Assembly: GCA_022824565.1 (NCBI GenBank)
Contig: JAJDZQ010000026.1
Location: 1-41,424, forward strand
Direction: 5' to 3'
Source of the DNA: Anaerolineae bacterium
GTDB taxonomy: Bacteria; Chloroflexota; Anaerolineae; Aggregatilineales; Phototrophicaceae
Length of the DNA stretch: 41,424 bases
Made by a program: the position numbers and the translations under genes. Shown here in pieces: positions 7,531 through 15,893 of the stretch; position 1 is the stretch's first letter, and each line of letters begins with the position of its first letter. A model generated the notes under the pieces. It worked only from the letters and a program-made list of their open reading frames with translations. It was not told where the DNA came from and did not search any database.

Positions 7531-7929
7531 ATGGAAAGCCTGCTGTATGTAGGCCTGGGCGGGTTTTGTGGCGCTAATGCGCGCTACCTGCTTTCGCTAT
7601 GCTTCAACGAATTTTTGACGCCGCGCTTCGGGGAGTTTCCCTATGGAACATTGCTGGTGAATGTGCTGGGGTCGCTGGGGCTGGCGGTCTTCGGCGCATG
7701 GTTCAGCGCGCGTACTGGTTTGTCGCCACAGCTGCAATGGCTCATCGGCGTCGGCTTCTTCGGCGCTTTCACGACCTTCTCGACATTTGCCAACGAAAGC
7801 CTAAACCTGGCGAGCGGCGTCGGCAGCGGCCAGTTTCTGCTCAATCTGCTGCTGAACAATGCGGGCTGCCTGCTGGCGGTGGCGCTGGGCTGGTGGCTCG
7901 GGCAGCGCCTATTCGGTTTGGGCGGCTGA
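7531..7929 (+). CDS. crcB: Fluoride channel CrcB/FluC
   Basis: 132 residues with four hydrophobic spans, the standard size for one subunit of the dual-topology fluoride channel that lets fluoride leave the cytoplasm. Signature segments are GGFCGANARYLLSL near the start, the LVNVLGSLGLA span with the conserved Asn, and GFFGAFTTFSTFANE, the Gly/Thr/Phe-rich motif that lines the pore. Many bacteria carry two crcB copies that form heterodimers; only one is seen here, so it is likely a homodimer. A GGAGG site 8 bases before the ATG supports the start. uppP follows after 4 bp, so the two form an operon under the TTGACA promoter. Confidence 0.92.
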   Translation: MESLLYVGLGGFCGANARYLLSLCFNEFLTPRFGEFPYGTLLVNVLGSLGLAVFGAWFSARTGLSPQLQWLIGVGFFGAFTTFSTFANESLNLASGVGSGQFLLNLLLNNAGCLLAVALGWWLGQRLFGLGG

Positions 7930-7933
7930 GCGC

Positions 7934-8755
7934 ATGGGCGAAGATCTGCTGCGAGTGGCGGTCCTGGCGCTGGTCGAGGGCATAACCGAGTTTCTGCCCG
8001 TCTCATCTACCGGGCATCTTATCGTGGGCAAGGCCTTGCTCGGCTTCGACGCGCTGGGCACAGTCTTTGAAATTGTCATTCAAATAGGCGCGGTCTGCGC
8101 GTTGGTCCTCTATTTTCGCAAGTCGCTGCGCGCCCAGGCGGCACAATTCCCCGTCAATGCGGAGGTTCGGCGCTTTTGGCTGCTGATTCTGGTCGCTTGC
8201 CTGCCAGCTGCGGCGCTGGGTCTGCTCTTGGAAACGCCGATCGAAACCGCCTTGTTTACACCGCAGGTGGTCGCGCTGGCGCTGATCGCAGGGGGAATCG
8301 CCTTGCTGCTGGTCGAGCATTTTCTGCGCGACAGGTCCCTCGGCGATTCGCGAGAGCTGCAATTCGCGGAAATTACTTTGCGGCAGGCGCTGATTGTCGG
8401 CGCGGTGCAGGCACTGGCTTTGATTCCGGGCGTGTCGCGCTCCGGCAGCTCGATCGTTGGCGGCTTGCTGGTTGGCTTGGATCGGCGCGCGGCTGCAGAA
8501 TTCTCGTTTTACCTGGCCATCCCGCTGCTGGGCGGCACGACCATCTACAAACTCGTCAAGTCCTTGCCTTTGCTGGGCGCGGACGAGCTGCTGCTGCTGG
8601 CGACCGGGGCGCTACTCTCTGGCTTGTTCGCCTGGCTGGCTATTGACTGGCTGCTGGGTTATATCTCCCGGCACAGCTTTGGCCTGTTCGGCGTATATCG
8701 CATCGTGGCGGGCGGGTTGATCTTGTTGGCTGTCGCTGGCGGAGGGATTGCTTGA
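7934..8755 (+). CDS. uppP: Undecaprenyl-diphosphatase UppP (BacA)
   Basis: 273 residues of integral membrane enzyme that removes one phosphate from undecaprenyl diphosphate to regenerate the lipid carrier for peptidoglycan and other wall polymers. The two family motifs are present: EGITEFLPVSSTGHL near the N-terminus, with the catalytic glutamates, and PGVSRSGSSI in the second half. The ATG at 7934 follows the crcB stop by 4 bp; a longer in-frame reading back to 7859 only overlaps crcB. Its job fits the wall-elongation genes further along the window. High-level expression of this family gives bacitracin tolerance in other bacteria. Confidence 0.95.
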   Translation: MGEDLLRVAVLALVEGITEFLPVSSTGHLIVGKALLGFDALGTVFEIVIQIGAVCALVLYFRKSLRAQAAQFPVNAEVRRFWLLILVACLPAAALGLLLETPIETALFTPQVVALALIAGGIALLLVEHFLRDRSLGDSRELQFAEITLRQALIVGAVQALALIPGVSRSGSSIVGGLLVGLDRRAAAEFSFYLAIPLLGGTTIYKLVKSLPLLGADELLLLATGALLSGLFAWLAIDWLLGYISRHSFGLFGVYRIVAGGLILLAVAGGGIA

Positions 8756-8815
8756 CTCCTTCTGCTGCAAGAAAATTCCCGTAGCATGTTCTTTCAGAGT
8801 TTGTGGCAATCTCGT

Positions 8816-8844
8816 TTGTCCGATTCTGCGCTTGACTCTACAAT
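8816..8844 (+). promoter_or_regulatory. Promoter for the LysM lipoprotein gene
   Basis: TTGTCC (8816-8821), exactly 17 bp, TACAAT (8839-8844). It predicts a leader of about 85 bases before the ATG at 8938. The same TTGTCC -35 is used before mutS. Confidence 0.65.
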
Positions 8845-8937
8845 GATGCCCAGATGCGCCCACAGCCGCCCTGCGCCAGCTTGCGGAGGGTTCTGGCGTA
8901 TCTCTGGCAAAGCGTTTGGATGAGGAGTTGCCAACCG

Positions 8938-9825
8938 ATGTTACAGTCACGCGCTCGGCTTCTGCTGGCAATTCTATTGGCTGGTTTGCCGCTTTTGTTG
9001 GCGGCTTGCTTCCGCGATACATCGGAAGCGCTGGTCGACCAGCCGGTTGCGCAAGAATTGGTCACGGCCACGCCAGTTGTTGAGGCATTGGCCACGGTCA
9101 CGCCTGTTGTCGAAGTCATCGTCATAGAAGAGCCCAACATAGAAGAGCCCACCGCCACCGAAGCGCCGACAATCGAGCCAGAACCTGTCGATGAATTTGC
9201 GCTTTCTGCCACGGCTTTGGTCGCGCAGCAGACGCAATCGGCAGAGCTTCCTGTCGAACTGCCAGCCACAGCGACTCAGGCGAGCCTACCGACATTGGTG
9301 CCGCTGGTCCGCCCGACCATCCCGCCTGGCGAAGATTGCGTGCACGAGATACGCGCTGGCGATACACTCTACCGCCTCAGCCTGGCTTATGGCGTGACTG
9401 TTGACGAAATCACACGCGCCAGCGACATCGCCAACCCCGATGTGGTCGCAGTTGGGCAAAAAGTGACCATCCCGCAATGCGGCACGCTGGGCTTCATCCC
9501 GCCGCCGACATCTGTGCCCACTGCCACCTCCGAGCCCGTCCAGGTCGCGCCGACCGCCACAGCAGCAGAAGAACAAGCGATCGCGGCGGTGGAAGACTCG
9601 CGCAGCGCCCTGGTCCAACAGGCACAGGCGGTGTTGCTGAATAACGCCCAGTCCGATGCCAATTTCAGCGCGCAGGCTTTGGGCAGGTCTTACACCGTCC
9701 AGCCCAACGATACCTTGCTGGATATCGCCTTGAGCAACAACACCACAGTCGAGATGTTGGCTGCGCTCAATAACATTGTCGATATCAACAACCTGTACGC
9801 TGGGCAAGTCTTGCAGCTGCCATAA
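8938..9825 (+). CDS. Lipoprotein with two LysM domains
   Basis: 295 residues. A signal peptide ends in a lipobox LLAAC with Cys24 as the lipidated residue, so the protein should be anchored in the outer face of the cytoplasmic membrane. A long linker rich in Thr, Pro, Glu and Val follows (residues about 25-130). Two LysM modules sit at about 134-179 (IRAGDTLYRLSLAYG) and 251-295 (VQPNDTLLDIALSNN), the latter forming the very C-terminus. LysM binds N-acetylglucosamine chains of peptidoglycan. There is no catalytic domain, so it probably serves as a wall-membrane tether. The ATG at 8938 has GAGGAG 10 bases upstream; an in-frame ATG at 8854 would spoil the signal peptide. Confidence 0.85.
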   Translation: MLQSRARLLLAILLAGLPLLLAACFRDTSEALVDQPVAQELVTATPVVEALATVTPVVEVIVIEEPNIEEPTATEAPTIEPEPVDEFALSATALVAQQTQSAELPVELPATATQASLPTLVPLVRPTIPPGEDCVHEIRAGDTLYRLSLAYGVTVDEITRASDIANPDVVAVGQKVTIPQCGTLGFIPPPTSVPTATSEPVQVAPTATAAEEQAIAAVEDSRSALVQQAQAVLLNNAQSDANFSAQALGRSYTVQPNDTLLDIALSNNTTVEMLAALNNIVDINNLYAGQVLQLP

Positions 9826-9859
9826 ACGTTGCGCAAACCAAATCTGCGCCAAGCCACCC

Positions 9860-9889
9860 TTGTACAGGCAGGCCCGCTTGTGCTAGGCT
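9860..9889 (+). promoter_or_regulatory. Candidate promoter for rplS
   Basis: TTGTAC (9860-9865), an 18-bp spacer ending in TGC (extended -10), and TAGGCT (9884-9889). The 12 bases TTGTGCTAGGCT recur before tilS near 23607. Confidence 0.45.
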
Positions 9890-9951
9890 GTGCGCTACTC
9901 TGTACGAGCGTGTCGCGCCTACGGGCGTATTCTTATGGAAGGAACGCAAGG

Positions 9952-10296
9952 ATGAGCCAGGAATTGATGCAGGCGCTGGTCGCCGACAATCACAAGCATC
10001 CGCAGATCGAATCGGGCGACACGGTCAGAGTCCATGTGCGCATTGTAGAAGGCACACGCGAGCGCGTTCAGGTCTTCCAGGGTGTGGTGATCCGCGCGCG
10101 CAAAGGCGGCAACGAAGCCAATTTCACCGTGCGCCGCATCGCCAGCCATGGCATCGGCGTCGAACGCACCTTTTTGCTGCGCAGCCCCCGCATAGAAAGG
10201 GTGGAAATCTTGCGCCGCGCCAGGGTTCGCCGCGCCCAACTGTATTATCTGCGCGACCGTCGCGGCAAATCTGCCCGCTTGAAAGAACGCCGCTAG
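9952..10296 (+). CDS. rplS: Large-subunit ribosomal protein L19
   Basis: 114 residues, normal for bL19, which lies at the 30S-50S interface. The sequence runs through the family landmarks: an N-terminal helix (QELMQAL), [48 protein letters not shown] and the basic tail with [22 protein letters not shown]. An AAGGA site 8 bases before the ATG at 9952 fixes the start; an in-frame start at 9829 would add 41 residues that the family lacks. The usual partners (rpsP, rimM, trmD) are not adjacent, so the gene stands alone with its own promoter. Confidence 0.95.
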   Translation: MSQELMQALVADNHKHPQIESGDTVRVHVRIVEGTRERVQVFQGVVIRARKGGNEANFTVRRIASHGIGVERTFLLRSPRIERVEILRRARVRRAQLYYLRDRRGKSARLKERR

Positions 10297-10399
10297 CCGT
10301 CCTCTTGATCTTCCTGCCGCTTTCGCGCGGCGTCGCTGTGAGATTCTGCCAGCCAGCCTGTATGCTGCCGCCTTGCCATAGTTGCGCATGGGCCTGCGC

Positions 10400-10405
10400 T
10401 ATAAT
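10400..10405 (+). promoter_or_regulatory. Candidate -10 element before the LIC_10190-like gene
   Basis: A perfect TATAAT within GCGCTATAATGC, 43 bp before the ATG at 10449. The same 10 bases GCGCTATAAT occur before the Clp-like gene at 28331. No clear -35 at 16-18 bp. Confidence 0.4.
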
Positions 10406-10448
10406 GCGGCTGGCAAAGCGACTGGAAAATGACGCAGGTCCGCTATAG

Positions 10449-12200
10449 ATGCTCGGTCTCATGCAGCCGCTTGGCTTGATCATCGTCAGTTGGCTCTGGC
10501 TGTACCTGCTATTTTGTGGGCTGGGGATGGCTGTGTTGGGCGCGCTGCGCATGCGGGCTGCAAATAGCCAACAGTGGCTGGACAGTTTCTGGCTGGGCTG
10601 GGCGCTGGTTCTGTTGATCTTGCAGTTGTGGCACTTTGCCTTTCCCGTAAACGACATCATTATGCTCTTGCTGGCGGCGGGCGCGGCGCTGTCTCTGTGG
10701 CGTTCGCGTTTGGCGCTGCGGGCACTTGCGGCGCGGCTGTGGCAGGACAAGGCATTTATGGCGCTGTTTGGCGCTTGCGTGCTGTGGTTCGCGAGCCGCA
10801 GTATCGAATTGCCGGCGGCATATGATAGCGGCTATCGTGATATCCAGGCGGTCATGTGGATAGATGCCTACGCAATCGTGCCAGGCTTGGGCAATCTATT
10901 CTCTTCATTGGCCTATAACCATCCGACCTACCTCTATAACGCGCTGCTGGACTTTGGCGTCTTCTCTGGGCGGTCGCTGTACATCGCCACCGGTCTGCTG
11001 CTGCTTGCCTATCTGGCTCTGGCGCTGCAGGCCGGGCTGCAGTTGTGGCGCAATCGAAACCACAGTGTGCTGCGCTGGTCGTGCATCTTCGCCATGCTGA
11101 CCATTCCCTACATAATCCAATACACGGGCGGGCGCAGCGGCATCACCCATTTTTTGACCGATACAGTTGTGGACTTGCTGGGCTTCTTGACAGTCATCTA
11201 TTGGCTCGACTTCTTGCAAGACTGGCAGCCGAGCGCAAATCGCGACTATCTGCTGTTTCGCCTGGCGGTGATTGTGGCTGTGGGCAGCATCGTCAAGCAC
11301 ACATATATTGTCTTTGGCTTGGCGATTGCGGCGCTCACGGCCTTCATCTGGCTGCGGCGAGGTGGCTTGGCGGTCTCGAAGCGGCAGGCAGCGGGTTTGG
11401 CAGGCGGCCTGTGTCTGCTGGCGGCGGCATTTGCGCTGCCCTGGATGGCGCGCGGCGTGGTTACCAGCGGCTACATCGCTTATCCGTTTGCCATCGGCCG
11501 AGTCGAAAGGGACTGGACGATTCCTGCGTATCAAATCGAAGCCCGTCAAAGGCTGTTGACCACCAACACGCGCCAACGCGGCAGCGATCCGCAAGATGTG
11601 CTGGGCTCTTGGGACTGGTTCGCTCCCTGGTTGAGTCGGCTGGCTGAAAATAGCTTCCATGTGGCCTTGCCGGCCACAATTTCGACAATTGCGCTGCTGT
11701 TGCTGGCTGTGGGCAAGCTGGGCAATCGCTCGCGGTCAAAGCCGGCTTTGGGCATGTGGGTGCTGTCGCCGTTGCTGGTCATGCTGGGATTCTGGTTTGT
11801 CAGCTTTCCCAATCCCAAGTATGCGCGCTGGCTGTTTTGGAGTTTCGCGGCGCTGTGCGTCTTGCTGGCAGCGCTGGAATGGCAGCAGATCTCCCTGCAG
11901 CGGCGGGTGCTTGGCGCCTTCGCAGTGTGCGCGATTGGCCTGCTCTATACAGCCTATGTCATTGTACGGCTGGGCAATTTTCCTTTGCCTGCCGGACCAG
12001 CCGCTGGCTTTTACACCCGAGAACAACCGCAGGTCCGCCTCTTTGAAACCGAAAGCGGCTTGCAAATGAATGTGCCTCGCTATGGCGGGCAATGCTGGGA
12101 TCTGCCTCTGCCCTGCACCAATACACCCAACACCAGGGTCTATGCTCGCGTGCCCGGCGACTTGAGCGCAGGTTTTGCCTACGCGGCGGAGGAAAGTTAG
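10449..12200 (+). CDS. LIC_10190-like polytopic membrane protein
   Basis: 583 residues with roughly 11-13 hydrophobic spans. The region DSGYRDIQAVMWIDAYAIVPGLGNL (pieces at residues 126-150), followed by LAYNHPTYLYNALLDFG, matches the hallmark of the LIC_10190 family of large membrane proteins as I remember it. The family has no proven activity; its layout, many spans with an acidic residue and conserved motif in the first large outside loop, is like that of GT-C glycosyltransferases that use lipid-linked sugars. The extreme C-terminus is a short soluble tail with cysteines. A second ATG at 10461 is an alternative start. The next gene begins 4 bp after the stop, so the two form a unit. No partner genes for a defined polysaccharide are nearby. 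Confidence 0.7.
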   Translation: MLGLMQPLGLIIVSWLWLYLLFCGLGMAVLGALRMRAANSQQWLDSFWLGWALVLLILQLWHFAFPVNDIIMLLLAAGAALSLWRSRLALRALAARLWQDKAFMALFGACVLWFASRSIELPAAYDSGYRDIQAVMWIDAYAIVPGLGNLFSSLAYNHPTYLYNALLDFGVFSGRSLYIATGLLLLAYLALALQAGLQLWRNRNHSVLRWSCIFAMLTIPYIIQYTGGRSGITHFLTDTVVDLLGFLTVIYWLDFLQDWQPSANRDYLLFRLAVIVAVGSIVKHTYIVFGLAIAALTAFIWLRRGGLAVSKRQAAGLAGGLCLLAAAFALPWMARGVVTSGYIAYPFAIGRVERDWTIPAYQIEARQRLLTTNTRQRGSDPQDVLGSWDWFAPWLSRLAENSFHVALPATISTIALLLLAVGKLGNRSRSKPALGMWVLSPLLVMLGFWFVSFPNPKYARWLFWSFAALCVLLAALEWQQISLQRRVLGAFAVCAIGLLYTAYVIVRLGNFPLPAGPAAGFYTREQPQVRLFETESGLQMNVPRYGGQCWDLPLPCTNTPNTRVYARVPGDLSAGFAYAAEES

Positions 12201-12204
12201 CGCA

Positions 12205-12675
12205 ATGTCTGGTTTGCTGGGCTTGATCATGCTCGCGGTTTCGCTCATGTTCATCCGCGCCTGTCTGGTGACGCTGGGCTATTACAAAGAGCCAATCCTT
12301 TCGGCATTCCAGCGCTATGGCGATGAAGTCGGCTTTAGCCCGCTGTTTGAGGTTTTTTGCTGGGGAATGACATTGGCTTATCTCTTTTTTGTTTTGGTTG
12401 CGCCCTCGTCTTTCTTGGTCCTCATCGGCATCTTTATATTCGTGTTTTTTGTCATGCTCTATTGGAGAGTTCGTGACAATATCATGAATCATCCACAGAT
12501 CTTCTTGCGCTTCCCACAGTGGTACCGCGATATTGTCGACCATACCACCCGCGAAGAACGCCGCAAACTCTCCTATATGTGGCTGGGCTTGCCGCTGCGC
12601 ACTCGCCTGCTCTACAACGCGCAGCACGATGAATTCCGCAAATGGGTGGAGTTGGTGGTGTTGTCGGTCGCATGA
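12205..12675 (+). CDS. Small membrane protein of unknown function
   Basis: 156 residues, not recognised. There is one hydrophobic span at the N-terminus (about 1-20), two more at about 50-90, and then a soluble, charged C-terminal half (RDNIMNHPQIFLRFPQWY onward) with several aromatic residues. A GGAGG site lies within the end of the upstream gene, and the ATG at 12205 follows its stop by 4 bp, so translation is probably coupled to the LIC_10190-like protein. It is most easily seen as an accessory subunit of that protein. An in-frame ATG at 12175 is less likely because it lies inside the upstream gene. Confidence 0.65.
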   Translation: MSGLLGLIMLAVSLMFIRACLVTLGYYKEPILSAFQRYGDEVGFSPLFEVFCWGMTLAYLFFVLVAPSSFLVLIGIFIFVFFVMLYWRVRDNIMNHPQIFLRFPQWYRDIVDHTTREERRKLSYMWLGLPLRTRLLYNAQHDEFRKWVELVVLSVA

Positions 12676-12684
12676 GCGCCTGTC

Positions 12685-12715
12685 AAACAGAAACGGCCCG
12701 CACAATAGCGAGCCG
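12685..12715 (-). terminator. Intrinsic terminator of the min-rodA-gltX-tRNA unit
   Basis: On the minus strand an 8-bp stem, CGGCTCGC with GCGGGCCG (12708-12715 and 12694-12701, one G-T pair), closes a 6-base loop and runs into TTTCTGTTT (12685-12693). It lies 9 bp after the tRNA-Gln gene on the same strand. There is no T-tract on the plus strand, so it is directional. Confidence 0.85.
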
Positions 12716-12724
12716 CATCCGCAA

Positions 12725-12796
12725 CTGGGAGACCTGGACTCGAACCAGGAATGGCGGATCCAGAGTCCGCTGTTTTGCCGATTAAACTATCTCCCA
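12725..12796 (-). tRNA. tRNA-Gln (anticodon CTG)
   Basis: The minus strand folds as a full cloverleaf: acceptor stem TGGGAGA/TCTCCCA with the unusual T1-A72 first pair typical of bacterial tRNA-Gln, D arm GTTT/AAAC with an AATCGGCA loop, anticodon stem GCGGA/TCCGC with loop CTCTGGA (anticodon CTG, reading CAG), T arm CCTGG/CCAGG with loop TTCGAGT. The discriminator is G and CCA is not encoded. It lies 44 bp after the gltX stop on the same strand and just before an intrinsic terminator, so it is probably processed from the gltX transcript. Confidence 0.95.
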
Positions 12797-12840
12797 CTAT
12801 GCATAAAGAGCCTACCACGCATGCCCGCCGCTGACAAGCT

Positions 12841-14334
12841 TTAAGACCGGGCAGCTTCCAGCGCAGCCACGGCCAGTTTGACGCGCCGCAAGGCTTCCGC
12901 TTTGCCGAAGATGTCCATCGTCTCGAATGTCGGCGGCGATACCTTCTGCCCGCTGACAGCCGCGCGCAACGAGCCGAACACCGCGCCGTTTTTTTGCCCG
13001 ATGCTGGCGGCGTAGGCGGTCATGGCGGCTTGTTGCGCTGTTGGCGAGAAGTCTTCCAGCGCCTCCAGCAGCGGCAGCGCGCCACGCAATATCGCTGTTG
13101 TCGACGCCTCGTCCTGTTTGCGTTGGACCAGGATGTCGGCTGGCGGGGGCGTGAAGTCGTTCCAGTCTGCAAAGAAGAATCCAGCCATGCGCACCACATC
13201 GTTCAGCGACTTCAGGCGCACTTGCAAAAGCGGAACAACCTTTATCAAGAGCGCTACATTGACCTCGTAGCCAGCCGCTTCCAGCAGCGGTTTGAGCCGC
13301 CTCGCCAGCTCATCCGCATCTGAGCGCTGGAGCCACTGGCTGTTTAGCCAATCCAGTTTGGCGATTGGGTAGGCGCTGTTGGCCGGGTTGACATCTTGCA
13401 AGTCAAAGCGCGCCATCGCTTCTGCCCGGTTGAATACTTCTTGGTCATCGCCGAAGTTCCAGCCGATATTCGTCAGGAAGTTGACCACCGCCTCGGGCAA
13501 GTAACCCGCCGACTGGAATTCGTGCACGAGCACGGGCACGCTCTTGCCTTGCGAATCTGCGAATTGCTGCTTGCGCTTGCTCAGCTTGCCTTTGCCATTG
13601 GGGTTGAGCAAGACGGGCAGGTGAGCGAATTGCGGTTTACCCCAGCCAAAAGCCTGCCAAATCTGCAGATGCAGCGGGAAGGATGGCAGCCACTCGACCG
13701 CGCGCGTAATGTGCGAGATGCGCATGGCGTGGTCATCGACAATGTGCGCCAGGTGATAAGTTGGGAAGCCGTCCGATTTTAGCAACACGGCATCTTGCAG
13801 CTGGGCATTGTCGAAGGCCACTTCGCCGCGGATGAGGTCGCTGCCACGCGTCGTGCCCGCAAGCGGCATTTTGAAGCGGATGACATGCGCCACTCCTTGC
13901 GCCGCCTGCTCGGCAGAGCGATCGGCGGGAAAGTCTCGATAGCGGCGGTCGTAACCCCGGCCCGCTTTGCGCAGCTCCGCCAGCTCCTGTGGTGTGGCAA
14001 AGCAGCGATAGGCATGCCCCTGGTCGACCAGCCAATTCGCCCAGTGTTGGTACAGGTCCAGCCGCTGCGACTGCACATAGGGTCCAAAAGCGCCGCCAAT
14101 GTGCGGGCCTTCGTCGATATCCAAGCCCAGCCAGTCGAAGGAGTCTACAATCTGCTCGACCGATCCGCGCACACTGCGTTTTTGGTCGGTGTCTTCGATG
14201 CGCAAGACGAATTGGCCAGCATGACGCCGCGCGAAGAGCCAGCCAAATAGCGCCGAACGGATGCCGCCGATGTGCTGCGGACCAGTCGGGCTGGGGGCAT
14301 AACGCGTGCGTACAGTTCGGTCGCGGGCAGGCAA
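12841..14334 (-). CDS. gltX: Glutamyl-tRNA synthetase
   Basis: 497 residues, class I synthetase that charges tRNA with glutamate. The HIGH-type motif is HIGG at 21-24 within APSPTGPQHIGG, RIEDTD follows at 45-50, and the KMSKS-type loop is KLSKR at 250-254 in NGKGKLSKRK. The C-terminal anticodon-binding helical domain fills the rest. The start is a TTG: AAGGAG sits 8 bases before it, overlapping the rodA stop, and no ATG lies nearby in frame. gltX is followed by a tRNA-Gln gene, which fits a non-discriminating GluRS that also makes Glu-tRNA-Gln for the GatCAB amidotransferase route; that is an inference, since no glnS or gatCAB is visible here. Confidence 0.95.
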   Translation of the reverse strand: MPARDRTVRTRYAPSPTGPQHIGGIRSALFGWLFARRHAGQFVLRIEDTDQKRSVRGSVEQIVDSFDWLGLDIDEGPHIGGAFGPYVQSQRLDLYQHWANWLVDQGHAYRCFATPQELAELRKAGRGYDRRYRDFPADRSAEQAAQGVAHVIRFKMPLAGTTRGSDLIRGEVAFDNAQLQDAVLLKSDGFPTYHLAHIVDDHAMRISHITRAVEWLPSFPLHLQIWQAFGWGKPQFAHLPVLLNPNGKGKLSKRKQQFADSQGKSVPVLVHEFQSAGYLPEAVVNFLTNIGWNFGDDQEVFNRAEAMARFDLQDVNPANSAYPIAKLDWLNSQWLQRSDADELARRLKPLLEAAGYEVNVALLIKVVPLLQVRLKSLNDVVRMAGFFFADWNDFTPPPADILVQRKQDEASTTAILRGALPLLEALEDFSPTAQQAAMTAYAASIGQKNGAVFGSLRAAVSGQKVSPPTFETMDIFGKAEALRRVKLAVAALEAARS

Positions 14335-14342
14335 GTCGGGTT

Positions 14343-14348
14343 CTCCTT
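14343..14348 (-). promoter_or_regulatory. Ribosome binding site for the TTG start of gltX
   Basis: AAGGAG on the minus strand, 8 bases before TTG at 14334 and overlapping the rodA TAA (14347-14349), so rodA termination and gltX initiation are coupled. Confidence 0.8.
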
Positions 14349-15450
14349 AGAAGTTGAGGCGGCGGCGACGCATGATGACGCTTTGCACCAGGCCGATGCC
14401 GACCATCGTGAAGAGCAAAGAAGTGCCGCCCGAACTGACGAAGGGCAGGGTTAACCCCGTAACGGGCATCAGACGCAGGTTCATGCCGATAGACACCGTC
14501 GTCTGGAAGAAGATCATCGCTGCTACGCCATAACAAATCATGCTGCCCAGGGGGTCGCTGGCTTCGCGAGCGCCTTTTAAGATGCGCGCCAATACCAACG
14601 CAAACATGCCCAAAACCGCCACGCCACCCGCCATGCCAAACTCATGCGCAATCACGCTGAAAATGAAATCGGTATGCCGCACGCGCAAGAATCGGCCCGT
14701 ATTCTGCGTGCCGACATAATACCCTTTGCCAAACGCGCCGCCCGACCCAATGCTGATCTGCGCCTGGTTGATGTTGTAGAACGCATCGGAACCAGGATCG
14801 GGGTTCAGGAATGTCTCCACACGCAACTGCTGATAGGGCGGAAGCAGCGGGAAGACGATGGGCAGGGCAATTGACAAAAACAGCCCAAACATGGCGATAT
14901 GCCGCAGCCGAAAACCAGCCGACCAGATGACCACCCCCCAAATAAACAGGAAGACGATGGTCGTGCCCAGGTCGGGCTGAATGAAGATCAACCCCGCCGG
15001 GATCGCCACATGCAGCAGGCTGCGGAAGACGGTCGCCAGCCTGTCCAACTGCAAATATCGCTCGCTCAGATGCTGCGAAAGCGTGATGATCAGGATGATC
15101 TTGCCAATCTCGGATGGCTGGATGCGGATGCCGATATTGATCCAGCGCGTCGCGCCGCCAGCGCCTTCCACGCCAAATGCGCGCACCATCACCAGCATGA
15201 TGATCATGCCGGCATATAGCCAGGGCGTGACGCCGCCCAGCAGCCGATAGTCGATGGTCGCCATGACAATCACGATCGCAAAGCCGATCAAGGCATAATT
15301 GATTTGATCGGGCACGCGGCTGATGATGTCATCGTCGATGGCGTCTTGCGTCGCGCTGGCTATCATCAGGATGCCGAAGACGACCAGGATCATGACGGCA
15401 CCGAAGAGAATAAAGTCGAAACGACGCCAGGCGCTCAGGCTGTTTATCAT
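14347..15450 (-). CDS. rodA: SEDS peptidoglycan polymerase RodA
   Basis: 367 residues with about ten membrane spans, belonging to the SEDS (shape, elongation, division, sporulation) family. These polymerise lipid II into glycan strands with a class B PBP partner. Recognisable segments are TRWINIGIRIQPSEIGK, GSGGAFGKGYYVG, RHTDFIFSVIAHEFG with Asp261 at the place of the essential aspartate, and LPFVSSGGTSLL near the end. I name it RodA, not FtsW, because the same strand carries mreBCD and a PBP2 gene and there is no ftsZ/ftsA/mur context. The ATG at 15450 is preferred; a GTG two codons earlier (15456) is possible. It follows minE and precedes gltX by 12 bp. Confidence 0.9.
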   Translation of the reverse strand: MINSLSAWRRFDFILFGAVMILVVFGILMIASATQDAIDDDIISRVPDQINYALIGFAIVIVMATIDYRLLGGVTPWLYAGMIIMLVMVRAFGVEGAGGATRWINIGIRIQPSEIGKIILIITLSQHLSERYLQLDRLATVFRSLLHVAIPAGLIFIQPDLGTTIVFLFIWGVVIWSAGFRLRHIAMFGLFLSIALPIVFPLLPPYQQLRVETFLNPDPGSDAFYNINQAQISIGSGGAFGKGYYVGTQNTGRFLRVRHTDFIFSVIAHEFGMAGGVAVLGMFALVLARILKGAREASDPLGSMICYGVAAMIFFQTTVSIGMNLRLMPVTGLTLPFVSSGGTSLLFTMVGIGLVQSVIMRRRRLNF

Positions 15451-15532
15451 GCGCACCGCCGCACAAAATTCGCTTGCTTAACCAAGTATAGCGAAAGTAC
15501 AGCTCCGCGGCAGGGTAGTTTGCGGGGCTGGT

Positions 15533-15853
15533 TTAGCCGTTGTCTACAGAATCGGCGCTCAGTGTGGGCAGCCGCGTGTCAGACGCCTTGTGGGCTGGCT
15601 GTTGCCCCGAGAAGGGGATTTCTGCGACGAGCTTGCTTTGGCGGCGGTCGCGCTGCTCCAGGTCGATCTCTACGCGGTCTTGGTCGACAACCAGGTATTT
15701 GGCGATGACCGCCAAGATTTCGCGCTTCATTTCTTCCATGCGTTCGGGCGGCAAGTGAATGCGGTCGTGCTGCAAGACAAAGCGCAGCCGGTTTTTGGCG
15801 GTCGCGCCACTGCCTTGTTTGCGGCGTCCGAATAGCGTTTTGATGATGTCCAT
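15533..15853 (-). CDS. minE: Cell division topological factor MinE
   Basis: 106 residues, slightly longer than E. coli MinE. It has the N-terminal amphipathic membrane/MinD-contact stretch (MDIIKTLFGRRKQ), then RLRFVLQHDR, and the topological-specificity part with EEMKREILAVIAKYL and VEIDLEQRD. A tail of about 25 residues follows that the shorter versions lack. MinE stimulates MinD ATPase and drives pole-to-pole oscillation of MinCD so that the division ring forms at mid-cell. The ATG at 15853 has an AAAGGA site upstream; the in-frame start at 15946 would overlap minD. It is third in the minC-minD-minE order. Confidence 0.92.
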   Translation of the reverse strand: MDIIKTLFGRRKQGSGATAKNRLRFVLQHDRIHLPPERMEEMKREILAVIAKYLVVDQDRVEIDLEQRDRRQSKLVAEIPFSGQQPAHKASDTRLPTLSADSVDNG

Positions 15854-15893
15854 GCTTGTATCCTTTGCTGGTTCCGTTCGCCGCAGCCTCGCC

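Noticed and set aside
10297..10345. A terminator after rplS (GCCGC/GCGGC hairpin near 10317-10333)
   Set aside because: The stem is short and no T-tract follows, so it cannot be told from chance in GC-rich sequence.
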